The notes under the pieces: model-generated
The model's input: only the letters and a program-made list of their open reading frames with translations
Told to the model about the DNA's origin: nothing
The model's database searches: none
Shown: piece after piece, positions 33,406-42,138 of the stretch
Numbering within the stretch: position 1 is the stretch's first letter
How the letters are laid out: each line of letters begins with the position of its first letter
Made by a program: the position numbers and the translations under genes
From: Pelomonas caseinilytica
GTDB lineage: Bacteria; Pseudomonadota; Gammaproteobacteria; Burkholderiales; Burkholderiaceae_C
Length of the DNA stretch: 64,000 bases
Reading direction: 5' to 3'
Assembly (NCBI RefSeq): GCF_021353235.1
Contig: NZ_JAJTWT010000008.1
Span: 186,001 to 250,000, forward strand

Positions 33406-34989
33406 ATGGGCAACGAAAACTACCTCCCCCCGCCGCCGGGCGAGAAGGTCAGCGGGCGCACCTGGCTGGCCGTGCTGTCCAGCCTGCTGGGCGCCTTCAT
33501 GGCGGTGCTGGACATCGCCATCACCAACTCCTCGCTGAAGGACATCCTCGGCGCGTTGTCGGCCACGCAGGAGGAGGGCTCCTGGATTTCCAGCGCCTAC
33601 CTGGTGGCCGAGATCGTCGTCATCCCCCTGGCGGGCTTCCTGGCGATGGTGTTCTCCACGCGCCGCTACCTGGTCGTCAACGTGGCGCTCTTCCTCGTCT
33701 TCAGCACTTTGTGCGGCGTGGCCTGGAGCCTGGAGAGCATGATCGCCTTCCGGGCCGCCCAGGGCTTCACCGGCGGGGTCATGATCCCGATGGCGATGAC
33801 CCTGGTCACACGCAAGCTGCCGCTCAAGAAGCGTCCCATCGGCCTGGCCCTGTTCGGCATGACGGCCACCCTCGCGCCGACCCTCGGCCCGACGGTGGGT
33901 GGCTACCTCACCGAGCTCTACGGCTGGCCCAGCATCTTCTACATCAACTGGGTGCCCGGCGCACTGCTGATGCTGGGCGTCAGCATCGGCCTCGAGAAGG
34001 AGCCGATGAACCTGAAGCTGCTGCGCGACGTCGACTGGTGGGGCATCCTCTTCATGGCCGTGGGCCTGGGCTCGCTGACCGCGATGCTGGAGGAGGGCAA
34101 TGCCAAGGACTGGTTCCAGAGCCGCTTCATCGTCACCGCCGCCGTCTTCGCCATCGCCGGCCTCTACGGCTGGGCCTGGCGGGGCCTGACGCGCAAGAAC
34201 ACCTTCATCGACCTGCACATCCTCGGCCGCCCGAGCTTCCTCATCGCGGGCGTCATCGCCTTCACGACGGGCATGGGCCTGTACGGCTCGGCCTTCATCC
34301 TGCCGCTCTACCTCGGCCAGATCGCCAACTACACGCCGATGCAGATCGGCCTCGTGATCATGTGGATGGGGCTGCCGCAGCTCTTCATCATGCCCTTCGC
34401 GGCGCGCCTGTCCACCAAGCTCGACAACCGCGTGATGATGAGCGTGGGCCTCGCCCTGTTCGCCGCGTCGTGCTTCATGAACACCCACATGAGCGCCGAC
34501 ACGGCCGGCCCCGAGCTGATCGCCGCCCAGGTGGTGCGGGCGCTCGGCCAGCCGCTGATCATGATCACGCTGACCAACTTCGCGGTGAACGGCATCCCGC
34601 CCAACCTGCTGCCCAGCGCCTCGGGCATGTTCAACATGATGCGCAACCTCGGCGGCTCGGTCGGCATCGCCACGCTGGCCACGCTGCTGACCAACCGCGA
34701 GCACCTGCACAGCGCCCGCGTCGGCGAGGCCGTCAGCCTCTACGAGCCGGCCACGCAGGCGCGGCTGGAAGCGCTGTCGCAGAACTTCGCATCCAAGGGC
34801 TTCGACCTCGCCACCGCCCAGGACATGGCCATCAAGGCGCTGGACAACGTCGTGCGCCGCGACAGCTTCGTCATGGCCTACAACGACGCCTTCCTGGTGC
34901 TGGGCATCGCCCTCGTCAGCTGCGTGGCCATCGTCTGGCTGAGCAAGAAGGTGCTGGGCGGCGCCGCTTCCGCCGAAGCCGCGCATTGA
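33406..34989 (+). CDS. DHA2-family MFS drug transporter (EmrB type)
   Basis: Proton-driven inner-membrane exporter with 14 predicted helices. It has 527 residues. DHA2 features: MAVLDIAITNSSLKDILGALS near residue 30 and the GPTVGGYLTELYGWPSIFYIN motif C near residue 162. PLYLGQIANYTPMQIGLVIM and the C-terminal LGGSVGIATLATLLTNR are also typical. Pairs with the adaptor gene before it and the channel gene 111 bases after it, making a complete EmrAB-TolC-like pump. Substrate unknown. Confidence 0.94.
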   Translation: MGNENYLPPPPGEKVSGRTWLAVLSSLLGAFMAVLDIAITNSSLKDILGALSATQEEGSWISSAYLVAEIVVIPLAGFLAMVFSTRRYLVVNVALFLVFSTLCGVAWSLESMIAFRAAQGFTGGVMIPMAMTLVTRKLPLKKRPIGLALFGMTATLAPTLGPTVGGYLTELYGWPSIFYINWVPGALLMLGVSIGLEKEPMNLKLLRDVDWWGILFMAVGLGSLTAMLEEGNAKDWFQSRFIVTAAVFAIAGLYGWAWRGLTRKNTFIDLHILGRPSFLIAGVIAFTTGMGLYGSAFILPLYLGQIANYTPMQIGLVIMWMGLPQLFIMPFAARLSTKLDNRVMMSVGLALFAASCFMNTHMSADTAGPELIAAQVVRALGQPLIMITLTNFAVNGIPPNLLPSASGMFNMMRNLGGSVGIATLATLLTNREHLHSARVGEAVSLYEPATQARLEALSQNFASKGFDLATAQDMAIKALDNVVRRDSFVMAYNDAFLVLGIALVSCVAIVWLSKKVLGGAASAEAAH

Positions 34990-35067
34990 TGGCCCACCCC
35001 CGAAGCGCTCCGCGCTCCCCTCAAGGGGGCGCAGCCAGTGGCCCGGCAAAGCCGGCTCCACGGCTGC
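34990..35067 (+). repeat. GC-rich intergenic repeat with strong hairpin
   Basis: CGAAGCGCTCCGCGCTCCCC followed by a long stem-loop: CAGCC-a-GTGG-c-CCGGC-AAA-GCCGG-ct-CCAC-GGCTG at 35032-35066. Sequences of this style are common between genes in Comamonadaceae and relatives. Only one copy is seen in the window. It separates emrB from the channel gene and may attenuate or stabilise the transcript. Confidence 0.6.
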
Positions 35068-35100
35068 CGCTGGATCGAACCCTCTGATTCGGAGAATGAA

Positions 35101-36522
35101 ATGAATGCCAAGTTTGTCCTGACGCTGCTGATGTCCGCCGCGCTCGCGGCCTGCTCGACGCTGGGCCCCAACTACCAGGCGCCCGCCGCCAACGCGCCTG
35201 AGGCCTACCGCGCCGCCGCGCCCACGGCCGGCGCCGAACTGCAGCGCGACTGGTGGCGCATGTTCGGCGACGCTCAGCTCGACGCCCTCGAGGCCCAGGC
35301 CCTGCAGGCCAGCCCCACGCTCGCCGCGGCTGCCGCCCGCATCGAGCGGGCCCGCGCCGTCTACGGGGCCACGCGTGCCGACGAGCTGCCGCGCGTCGAG
35401 GTCGGCGCCAGCGAGACCGGCCTGCGCACCTCGGCCAAGTCCGTCACCACGCCGGTCCTCGGCGGCCAGCCCATCACCTTCGAGGGCTGGCAGACCGGCG
35501 TCCAGGCCACGCTCGGCTGGGAGATCGACCTCTGGGGCCGCGTCAAGCGCCAGGCCGAGGCCGCTCAGGCCCAGCTCGACGCCTCCTCGCTGGACGCCGC
35601 GGCCGCCCGCGTCGCCCTGACGGCCGACGTCGCCGCCGCCTACTGGCAGTGGCGCGCCCTGGCCGACGAGGCCCAGGCCCTGCAGCGCCTGCGCGACAGC
35701 CGCGCCAAGGCCTTCCAGGTGGCGCAGACGCGCTTCGACGCCGGCGCCTCGACGACGCAGGACCTCGAGCGCGTGCGTGCCGAGCTGGCCGCGGCCGACG
35801 CCGACGTGGCCGACCTGCCGCGCCGCCAGGCCCTGGTGCTCAACCAGCTCGCGGCCCTGACCGGCCAGCCGGCGGCCGAACTCAGGCTGCAGGCCGCGCC
35901 CCTGGCCACGCCGCCGCAGATCCGCGCCGGCCTGCCTTCCGAGCTGCTGCAACGCCGGCCCGACCTGGCCCAGAGCCTGGCCCAGCTCCACGCGGCCACG
36001 GCCCAGGTCGGCATTGCCGAGGCGGCCTTTTACCCGTCCATCCGCCTGACCGGCAGCTTCGGTTACCAGAGCAAGGACCTGAGCGACCTCGTCTCCGCCC
36101 CGGCACGCCTCTACAACTTCGGGCCCAGCATCTCGCTGCCCATCTTCGAGGGCGGGCGCAACAAGGCCAACCTGGCGGGCGCCAAGGCCCAGGTCGACGA
36201 GTCGCTCGCGGCCTTCCGCGGCCGCATGCTGCAGGCCCTGCGCGAGGTCGATGACGCCCTGGCCGAACTGCAGGGTCGCGCGGCTGTCGTGGAGGCGCAG
36301 AACCGTACGCTGGCCTCATCCGGCCAGGCGCTCGCCGTGGCCCGCAGCCGCTACGACAAGGGTGCGGTCAGCTACCTCGACGTGACGGAGGCCGAGCGCA
36401 CGCCGCTGACCACCGAGCGTGCCCTGGCCCAGTTGCGTGGCGCGCAGTGGGCGGCGACGGCGCAGCTCGTGAAGGCGCTGGGCGGCGGGTGGGGCTCCCG
36501 GGACGAGGGCGCGGGCGGCTGA
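35101..36522 (+). CDS. NodT/OprM-type outer membrane efflux lipoprotein
   Basis: Trimeric outer-membrane channel for multidrug efflux. It has 473 residues. The signal peptide carries a lipobox LAAC with the lipidated Cys at residue 18. The body has two OEP repeats; recognisable pieces are DWWRMFGDAQLDALEAQALQ, GWEIDLWGRVKRQAEAAQAQ, RPDLAQSLAQLHAATAQVGIAEAAFYPSI and FGPSISLPIFEGGRNKANL. The ATG at 35101 follows CGGAGAATGA and is needed for the signal peptide. It completes the pump set with the two genes before it. Confidence 0.93.
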   Translation: MNAKFVLTLLMSAALAACSTLGPNYQAPAANAPEAYRAAAPTAGAELQRDWWRMFGDAQLDALEAQALQASPTLAAAAARIERARAVYGATRADELPRVEVGASETGLRTSAKSVTTPVLGGQPITFEGWQTGVQATLGWEIDLWGRVKRQAEAAQAQLDASSLDAAAARVALTADVAAAYWQWRALADEAQALQRLRDSRAKAFQVAQTRFDAGASTTQDLERVRAELAAADADVADLPRRQALVLNQLAALTGQPAAELRLQAAPLATPPQIRAGLPSELLQRRPDLAQSLAQLHAATAQVGIAEAAFYPSIRLTGSFGYQSKDLSDLVSAPARLYNFGPSISLPIFEGGRNKANLAGAKAQVDESLAAFRGRMLQALREVDDALAELQGRAAVVEAQNRTLASSGQALAVARSRYDKGAVSYLDVTEAERTPLTTERALAQLRGAQWAATAQLVKALGGGWGSRDEGAGG

Positions 36523-36532
36523 GGCCGGCGCG

Positions 36533-37825
36533 TCAGGGCGGCGAAGGAGTGGGGTGCGAAACCGCCAGCAAGGCGTCCGCCATGCGGCCGGCGGCACCAC
36601 GGTTCGCGCCGGCGAAGGCCAGGGCGGCTGCGGCCATCGTCCCACGCGACGGGGCGTCAGCGCAGAGGGTCAGCCCGCGCGTGACCGCCTCGCCCAGCGT
36701 CGCACAGCGCTCGGCCGCCCCCGCCGCCAGCGCCAGCTCCGTCGCCTCGGCGAAATTGAAGGTGTGCGGCCCGGCCAGCACCGGGCAGCCGCAGGCCGCC
36801 GCCTCGATGAGGTTCTGGCCGCCCAGCGGCTCGAAGCTGCCGCCCAGCAGGGCGACGCTGGCCAGGCCGTAGTACAGCGGCATCTCGCGCATCGAGTCGC
36901 CCAGCCACACGTCCGCCGCCAGCGCCTGGGGCGGCGGCTCGTCGGTCCAGGTGCTGCGGCGGGCGAGGGCCAGGCCGGCCTGGGTCACCAGCGCGGCCAC
37001 TTCGTCGAAGCGCTGCGGGTGGCGCGGCACGATGGCCAGCAGCGGGCGAGGCGAGGGCTGGCGCACCCAGAGGTCGAGCAAGGCCTGCTCCTCGCCTTCG
37101 CGGCTGACGGCCAGCATCAGCACCGGGCGGCCCAGCCGCGCCGCCCAGGCCTGGCCACGGGCGATGAGGGCGGGGTCCACGGCGATGTCGTACTTCAGGT
37201 TGCCGGCCACCTCGACGCGCGGCGCGCCCATGGCGCGCAGCCGGCCGGCGTCGGCCTCGGTCTGGGCCAGCACCAGGGCCAGGCGCCGGGCGGCGGGGCG
37301 CATCAGCGACTCGAAGCGCAGGCCCTGGCGCAGGCTCTTCTCGGACAGGCGTGCATTGGCCAGCACCATCGGCAGCCGGGCGCAGCGGGCCTCGTTCTGC
37401 AGCACGGGCCAGACCTCGGTTTCCATCAGCACGCCGAGCCGCGGCTGCCAGTGCCGCAGGAAACGGCGCACGGCACCGGGCGTGTCATAGGGCAGCCAGG
37501 TCAGCGCATCACCGTCGCGCAGCAGGACCTGGGCGGCCTCGCGGCCGGTGGCGGTGGAGTGGGTCAGCAGGATGCGCAGGCCCGGCTCCCGCTCGCGCAG
37601 TGCGGCGACGAGGGCGCTGGCGGCGCGGGTCTCGCCGAGGGACACGGCATGGATCCACAGCCGGCCGCGTTCGGTAGAGGCGCCACCGTAGAAGCCCAGG
37701 CGCTCGCCCAGGGCCTGGCGGTAGAGCGGCTCGCGGGCGCCGCGCCGCCACAGGCGCAGCAGGTACAGGGGCGTCAGCAACCGCAGCGCGGCGGCATAGA
37801 GGGCCAGCGCGAGGCCCTCGGGCAT
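36533..37825 (-). CDS. waaA: 3-deoxy-D-manno-octulosonic acid (Kdo) transferase
   Basis: Inner-membrane glycosyltransferase that adds Kdo to lipid A precursor in lipopolysaccharide synthesis. It has 430 residues. An N-terminal hydrophobic helix (ALALYAAALRLLTPLYLLRL) anchors it. Conserved parts are GRLWIHAVSLGETRAA with the catalytic Glu, THSTATGREAA, METEVWPVLQNEA, NARLSEKS and GGSFEPLGGQNLIEAAACGCPV with the CMP-Kdo site. The start at 37825 shares its A with the stop of the upstream TPR gene (TGATG), so they are coupled. Confidence 0.95.
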   Translation of the reverse strand: MPEGLALALYAAALRLLTPLYLLRLWRRGAREPLYRQALGERLGFYGGASTERGRLWIHAVSLGETRAASALVAALREREPGLRILLTHSTATGREAAQVLLRDGDALTWLPYDTPGAVRRFLRHWQPRLGVLMETEVWPVLQNEARCARLPMVLANARLSEKSLRQGLRFESLMRPAARRLALVLAQTEADAGRLRAMGAPRVEVAGNLKYDIAVDPALIARGQAWAARLGRPVLMLAVSREGEEQALLDLWVRQPSPRPLLAIVPRHPQRFDEVAALVTQAGLALARRSTWTDEPPPQALAADVWLGDSMREMPLYYGLASVALLGGSFEPLGGQNLIEAAACGCPVLAGPHTFNFAEATELALAAGAAERCATLGEAVTRGLTLCADAPSRGTMAAAALAFAGANRGAAGRMADALLAVSHPTPSPP

Positions 37826-38580
37826 CAGCCGCCCTTCCTGGCCAGCTCGTGGGCCGCCTTCAGGCGGCGCATGACCGGTTCGTTGAGCTGACGGCTGACG
37901 GGGTTCCACTGCCGCACTTGGCGATCGATCTCGGTCTGCAGCCTGGCCGCAGTGGCGGCATCACCGCTGGCCAGCGCCCAGATCGAGTACTCGGCATGCG
38001 CCTCGAAGCTGCCGTAGCGGCGCACGGCCTCCTCGAAGCACTCACGTGCCTCGGCCGTGCGCGAGGTGCCGGCGTAGCTGCGCGCGAGCAGCAGCAGGAC
38101 CTGGTCGGGCCGGTAGTCGGGGCGGTCGCCCTTGAGCGCCTGCAGGTGGGGCAGGGCGTCGGCGTAGCGCTGGCATTCCACCCAGGCCCACACGGCACCG
38201 AAGCGGATGTCGGGGTCGTTGGCGAAGGGCCCCTTGAGCGCGCCTTCGTAGAGCTGCGCGGCCTCGGCGGGCTCGCCGGCGCCGAGCAGGGCCTCGGCCA
38301 GGCGCATCTGGTTCTGGGCCGAGGGCGACGCGTCGAGCGCCGCCCGGGCCTCCCGCACGTCACGCCCCGGGTCCATGGCCCGCGCGGCGGCCGTCACGGC
38401 CTTGCGCGCGCCATGGTCCAGCCGCGAATTGGGCAGGTAGACGGCGAAGAAGTACACCAGGCTGCCCAGCAGCGGGAAGGCGAAGAGGATGAAGAGCCAG
38501 TACAGCTGCTGGCCGCTGCGCACGACGTGGACCGCGCACAGCAGCGCGATCAGGATGTGCAGGCCGCCGATCAATGGCAT
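37825..38580 (-). CDS. TPR-repeat inner membrane protein
   Basis: Membrane-anchored protein of unknown role, 251 residues. Two N-terminal hydrophobic segments (LIGGLHILIALLCAVHVV and LYWLFILFAFPLLGSLVYFFAVYL) resemble the PLDc_N type. After residue 75 it has tetratricopeptide-like helices: QNQMRLAEALLGAGEPAEAAQLYEGAL, YADALPHLQALKG, LLLARSYAGTSRTAEARECFEEAV and HAEYSIWALASGDAATAAR. The coupling to waaA suggests an envelope role, but this is inference from position alone. A partial repeat (copy F) precedes it. Confidence 0.8.
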   Translation of the reverse strand: MPLIGGLHILIALLCAVHVVRSGQQLYWLFILFAFPLLGSLVYFFAVYLPNSRLDHGARKAVTAAARAMDPGRDVREARAALDASPSAQNQMRLAEALLGAGEPAEAAQLYEGALKGPFANDPDIRFGAVWAWVECQRYADALPHLQALKGDRPDYRPDQVLLLLARSYAGTSRTAEARECFEEAVRRYGSFEAHAEYSIWALASGDAATAARLQTEIDRQVRQWNPVSRQLNEPVMRRLKAAHELARKGG

Positions 38581-38604
38581 GTCGTTCTCCCTGGATGATC
38601 TTCT

Positions 38605-38641
38605 GCGGGCCGAGCGCCGGGCCGATCCCAAGCCGGCCCGA
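38605..38641 (-). repeat. Partial copy F of the three-hairpin repeat
   Basis: On the minus strand CGGGCCGGCTTGGGATCGGC followed by CCGGCGCTCGGCCCGC is the third hairpin of the family alone, with both outer arms intact. It lies between the phosphomannomutase and TPR genes. Confidence 0.65.
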
Positions 38642-38647
38642 GGGGCC

Positions 38648-40045
38648 TCAATGCCCCGCGGCGAATTTCGCGTCGGGCTTCACGCGCTTGAGCTGGGCCA
38701 GCACGTCGTGCTGGATGCGCTCCAGCGCCTCGGGCGTGTGGCCCTCGAAGCGCAGCACCAGCACCGGCGTGGTGTTGGACGGGCGGATCAGACCGAAGCC
38801 GTCGGCGTACTCGAAGCGCATGCCGTCGATGGTGTTGATCTCCAGCACGCCGGGCAGGTCCTTCTCGGTCACCAGCGCCTTGAGCTTCTTGACCACCTCG
38901 TGGTGCTCGCCCTCGGCGCAGGGCACGTTGATCTCGGGCGTGTTGAAGCTGTTGGGCAGGGCCTTGAGGGTGGCGCTCGGGTCGGCGTCGCGGCTCAGGA
39001 TCTCCAGCATGCGGCCGGCCGTGTACATGGCGTCGTCGAAGCCGTACCAGCGCTCGGCGAAGAAGATGTGTCCCGACAGCTCGCCGGCCAGCGGCGCGCC
39101 GGTCTCCTTGAGCTTGGCCTTGGCCAGGGAGTGGCCCGTCATCCACATCAGCGGCTTGCCGCCGTGTTCGCGGATCCACGGCGCCAGGCGCTGGGTGCAC
39201 TTGACGTCGAAGATGATCTCGGCGCCCGGCAGGCGCTTGAGGATGTCGGCCGCGATCAGCATGATCTGGCGGTCAGGCATGATCATCTCGCCGTCCTTCG
39301 TGACGATGCCGAGGCGGTCCCCGTCGCCGTCGAAGGCCAGGCCCAGCTCGGCATCGCAGGCGTGCACGATGCGCTTGAGGTCCTCGAGGTTCTCGGGGCG
39401 GCTGGGGTCGGGATGGTGGTTGGGAAAGTCGCCGTCCACCTTGGAGTAGATGTCGACGACCTCGCAGCCCAGCGCGCGCAGGATGGCCGGGGCCGAGGCG
39501 CCGGGGATGCCGTTGCCGCTGTCCACGACGATCTTCATCGGCCGGGCCAGCTTGCAGTCCCTGACGATGCGGGCGGTGTACTCGGGCACCACGTCCATCC
39601 GGCCGACGCGGCCCTTGCCGGTGGCGTAGTCCTCGGCCTCGATGCGCTGGCGCAGGCGCTGGATCTGCTCGCCGTAGACGGCGGCGCCCTTGAGCACCAT
39701 CTTGAAGCCGTTGTAGTCCTTGGGGTTGTGGCTGCCGGTGACCTGGATGCCGGAGTTGCAGCCGTGCTTGCCGCGCGTGGCGGCCACGTAATAGAGCATG
39801 GGCGTCGTCACGGCGCCGATGTCGACGACGTCCAGGCCCGTCGAGGCGATGCCGCGGATGAGCGCGGCGACGAGGCCGGGGCCGGACAGGCGGCCGTCGC
39901 GGCCCACGGCCACGGCCTTCTCGCCGGCGGCGCGGGCCTCGGTGCCGAAGGCGCGGCCCAGGTGCTCGGCGAGTTCCTCGTTCAAGGTCTGGCCGACGAC
40001 GCCGCGGATGTCGTAGGCCTTGAAGATGGATGCGTGAACCTGCAT
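38648..40045 (-). CDS. Phosphomannomutase/phosphoglucomutase
   Basis: Interconverts hexose 6- and 1-phosphates for lipopolysaccharide, exopolysaccharide or sugar-nucleotide synthesis (AlgC/ManB type). It has 465 residues. The phosphoserine is S105 in QVTGSHNPKDYNG, the metal loop is LAFDGDGDRLGIV, the sugar-binding loop is LAGELSGHIFF, and the C-terminal phosphate site is RPSNTTPVLVLRFEG. The ATG at 40045 has GAGG six bases upstream and gives MQVHASIFKAYDIRG. Substrate preference between mannose and glucose cannot be read from sequence. Confidence 0.94.
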   Translation of the reverse strand: MQVHASIFKAYDIRGVVGQTLNEELAEHLGRAFGTEARAAGEKAVAVGRDGRLSGPGLVAALIRGIASTGLDVVDIGAVTTPMLYYVAATRGKHGCNSGIQVTGSHNPKDYNGFKMVLKGAAVYGEQIQRLRQRIEAEDYATGKGRVGRMDVVPEYTARIVRDCKLARPMKIVVDSGNGIPGASAPAILRALGCEVVDIYSKVDGDFPNHHPDPSRPENLEDLKRIVHACDAELGLAFDGDGDRLGIVTKDGEMIMPDRQIMLIAADILKRLPGAEIIFDVKCTQRLAPWIREHGGKPLMWMTGHSLAKAKLKETGAPLAGELSGHIFFAERWYGFDDAMYTAGRMLEILSRDADPSATLKALPNSFNTPEINVPCAEGEHHEVVKKLKALVTEKDLPGVLEINTIDGMRFEYADGFGLIRPSNTTPVLVLRFEGHTPEALERIQHDVLAQLKRVKPDAKFAAGH

Positions 40046-40181
40046 GGATGCCTCGGAAGCTGGGGTTTGAAAATCGCGGCGGATTGTAGGCACGCCCCAT
40101 GGCCGGCCATCCGTCGGCCGCGCTGTCGATCCGTCGCCCATCCAGGGGATAGGCGGGGGCCGCTTCCTACACTCGCATCCC

Positions 40182-41312
40182 ATGACCTTCACCGAAGAAC
40201 TCGCCCAGGCCCTGCGTCACCAGCGCATGCTGATGAAGCACCGGCCGGACCGCTGGCAGCTCCGGCTGCTGGTCTACGTGATCTGGAGCGTGGGCTTCGG
40301 GGCCTTCTTCGCCGTCATGGCCGGCCTGCAGCGCGGCGACCTCGGTGCCCCCGCCTGGTGGCGGGAGCAGGTGCCGGGCAACCTGCTCGTCAGCAGTTGC
40401 GTGATGGTGAGCTTCTTCATCGGCTTTCGCAGCTTCGAGAAGCTCGCGCCCCAGCATTGGCTGGACACCATCATGGGCTGGCGCGACTGGCGCTCCGGCC
40501 TGTTCTTCACGGGCTCGTCCATCGTCTGCGCCCTGGCCGGCGTCATCCTCGGGCTGTGGGTCGTGGACTGGGTCTGGTCCGGCAAGAACCTGCAGCAGGT
40601 GCTGGCCAACGCGGGCTTCTGGCGGCAGTTCCTGCTCGTCTCGGCCGTGATCTCCGGTTTCCTCGGCTGGCGCTACCGTTCCCGCTGGAAGCAGGAAGCC
40701 CTGCAGGCCCGCGTCACCGAGGCCCAGCTCAAGCTGCTGCAGGGCCAGATCGAGCCGCATTTCCTCTTCAACACCCTGGCCAACGTGCAGAGCCTCATCG
40801 ACTTCGACCCCGAGCGGGCCAAGCAGATGCTGGAGCGCTTCACCGACTACCTGCGCGCCAGCCTCGGCCAGCTGCGCGGCGACTCGACGACCCTGGCCCA
40901 GGAGTTCGCCATGCTGGAGGCCTACCTCGCCCTGATGCAGCTGCGCATGGGCGAGCGGCTGCGGGTGGCCCTGTCGCTGCCGGCCGAACTTGCCAGCGTG
41001 GCGCTGCCGCCGCTGCTGGCCCAGCCCCTGGTCGAGAACGCCATCCACCACGGTCTGGAGCCGCAGATCGCGGGCGGCACCGTCTCCGTCAGCGCGCGGC
41101 GTGTCGACGGCCGGCTGTGGATCGAGGTCACCGACGACGGCCAGGGCCTCGACGGCCCCAAGCGCCGGAGCGGCAACGGCGTGGCCCTCGACAACATCCG
41201 CGCCCGGCTGACCGCCCGCTTCGGCCCCGGCGCCTTGCTCGAACTGCTGCCGCGCGACGGCGGCGGCACCCTGGCCCGCATCCAGATTCCCCTGCCTGCC
41301 CAACTGCCATGA
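40182..41312 (+). CDS. Sensor histidine kinase, LytS/AlgZ type
   Basis: Membrane sensor kinase that phosphorylates the regulator encoded next. It has 376 residues. Four hydrophobic segments lie at about 29-48, 69-82, 105-130 and 148-162. Then comes a His_kinase domain with the phospho-acceptor H193 in LQGQIEPHFLFNTLANVQSL. The ATPase part has QPLVENAIHHGLEP, VTDDGQGL and GNGVALDNIRARL. The signal is unknown. The TGA stop overlaps the ATG of the regulator (ATGA). Confidence 0.93.
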   Translation: MTFTEELAQALRHQRMLMKHRPDRWQLRLLVYVIWSVGFGAFFAVMAGLQRGDLGAPAWWREQVPGNLLVSSCVMVSFFIGFRSFEKLAPQHWLDTIMGWRDWRSGLFFTGSSIVCALAGVILGLWVVDWVWSGKNLQQVLANAGFWRQFLLVSAVISGFLGWRYRSRWKQEALQARVTEAQLKLLQGQIEPHFLFNTLANVQSLIDFDPERAKQMLERFTDYLRASLGQLRGDSTTLAQEFAMLEAYLALMQLRMGERLRVALSLPAELASVALPPLLAQPLVENAIHHGLEPQIAGGTVSVSARRVDGRLWIEVTDDGQGLDGPKRRSGNGVALDNIRARLTARFGPGALLELLPRDGGGTLARIQIPLPAQLP

Positions 41313-42067
41313 CCACCGCCCTCATCGCCGACGACGAACCCCATCTCGCCCAGTACCTCAAGGCCCAGCTCGCCCAGGCCTGGCCCGACCTGCAGGTCGT
41401 CAAGGTGGCTGCCAACGGCGTCGAGGCGGCCCAGGCCATCGCCGAGCTGGAGCCCGACGTCGCCTTCCTCGACATCCAGATGCCCGGCCTCACGGGCCTC
41501 GAAGTGGCCCAGGGCATCGAGGGCGGCACGCGGGTCGTCTTCGTCACCGCCTACGACCAGTACGCCATCGAGGCCTTCGAGGCGCGGGCCGTCGACTACC
41601 TGCTCAAGCCGCTCAAGGCCGAGCGGCTGGCCAGTTGCGTCGCCCGGCTGCGCGCCGAGCCGGCCGCCGCGAGCGAAGGCGCCCTGGCGGAGACGCTCAA
41701 GCGCCTGCTGCCGCAGGGCGCGGCGCCGGCCCGGCTACGCTACATCCGCGCCGCCCAGGGCGAGCTGATGCACCAGATCCCCGTCGACGAGGTGCTCTTC
41801 TTCCATGCTGACGACAAATACACCGTCGTGCAGACGGCCACGGCCGAGCACCTGATCCGCACGCCCATCTTCGAGCTGGCCGGCCAGCTCGACCCCGAGC
41901 GCTTCTGGCAGGTGCACCGCTCCACCATCATCAACCTCGACCACCTCGCCGGCACGCGGCGCGACGAGCAGAGCCGCCTGTTCGTGCGCATCCGCGGCCC
42001 GCAGGGCGTGCTGTCGCGCGAACTGCCCGTCAGCCGGGCCTACGTGCACCTGTTCAAGGCGATGTGA
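41309..42067 (+). CDS. LytTR-family response regulator
   Basis: Two-component regulator with a receiver domain (residues 1-120) and a LytTR DNA-binding domain (about 150-250). It has 252 residues. The phosphorylated Asp is D55 in AFLDIQMPGLTGL. Receiver partners are DDE (8-10), T in VTAYD and K in LLKPLK. The LytTR part has VDEVLFFHADDKYTVVQT and WQVHRSTIINLDHLAG. Start ATG at 41309 couples it to the kinase. Targets are unknown; the downstream binding-protein gene is a candidate. Confidence 0.94.
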   Translation: MTTALIADDEPHLAQYLKAQLAQAWPDLQVVKVAANGVEAAQAIAELEPDVAFLDIQMPGLTGLEVAQGIEGGTRVVFVTAYDQYAIEAFEARAVDYLLKPLKAERLASCVARLRAEPAAASEGALAETLKRLLPQGAAPARLRYIRAAQGELMHQIPVDEVLFFHADDKYTVVQTATAEHLIRTPIFELAGQLDPERFWQVHRSTIINLDHLAGTRRDEQSRLFVRIRGPQGVLSRELPVSRAYVHLFKAM

Positions 42068-42138
42068 CGGCGGCCCCCGCGAGAGCCGAACCGGCCGTCG
42101 CAGTGGGTAGAGTCGAGGGTGGCTTCGAAGCCTTCACC

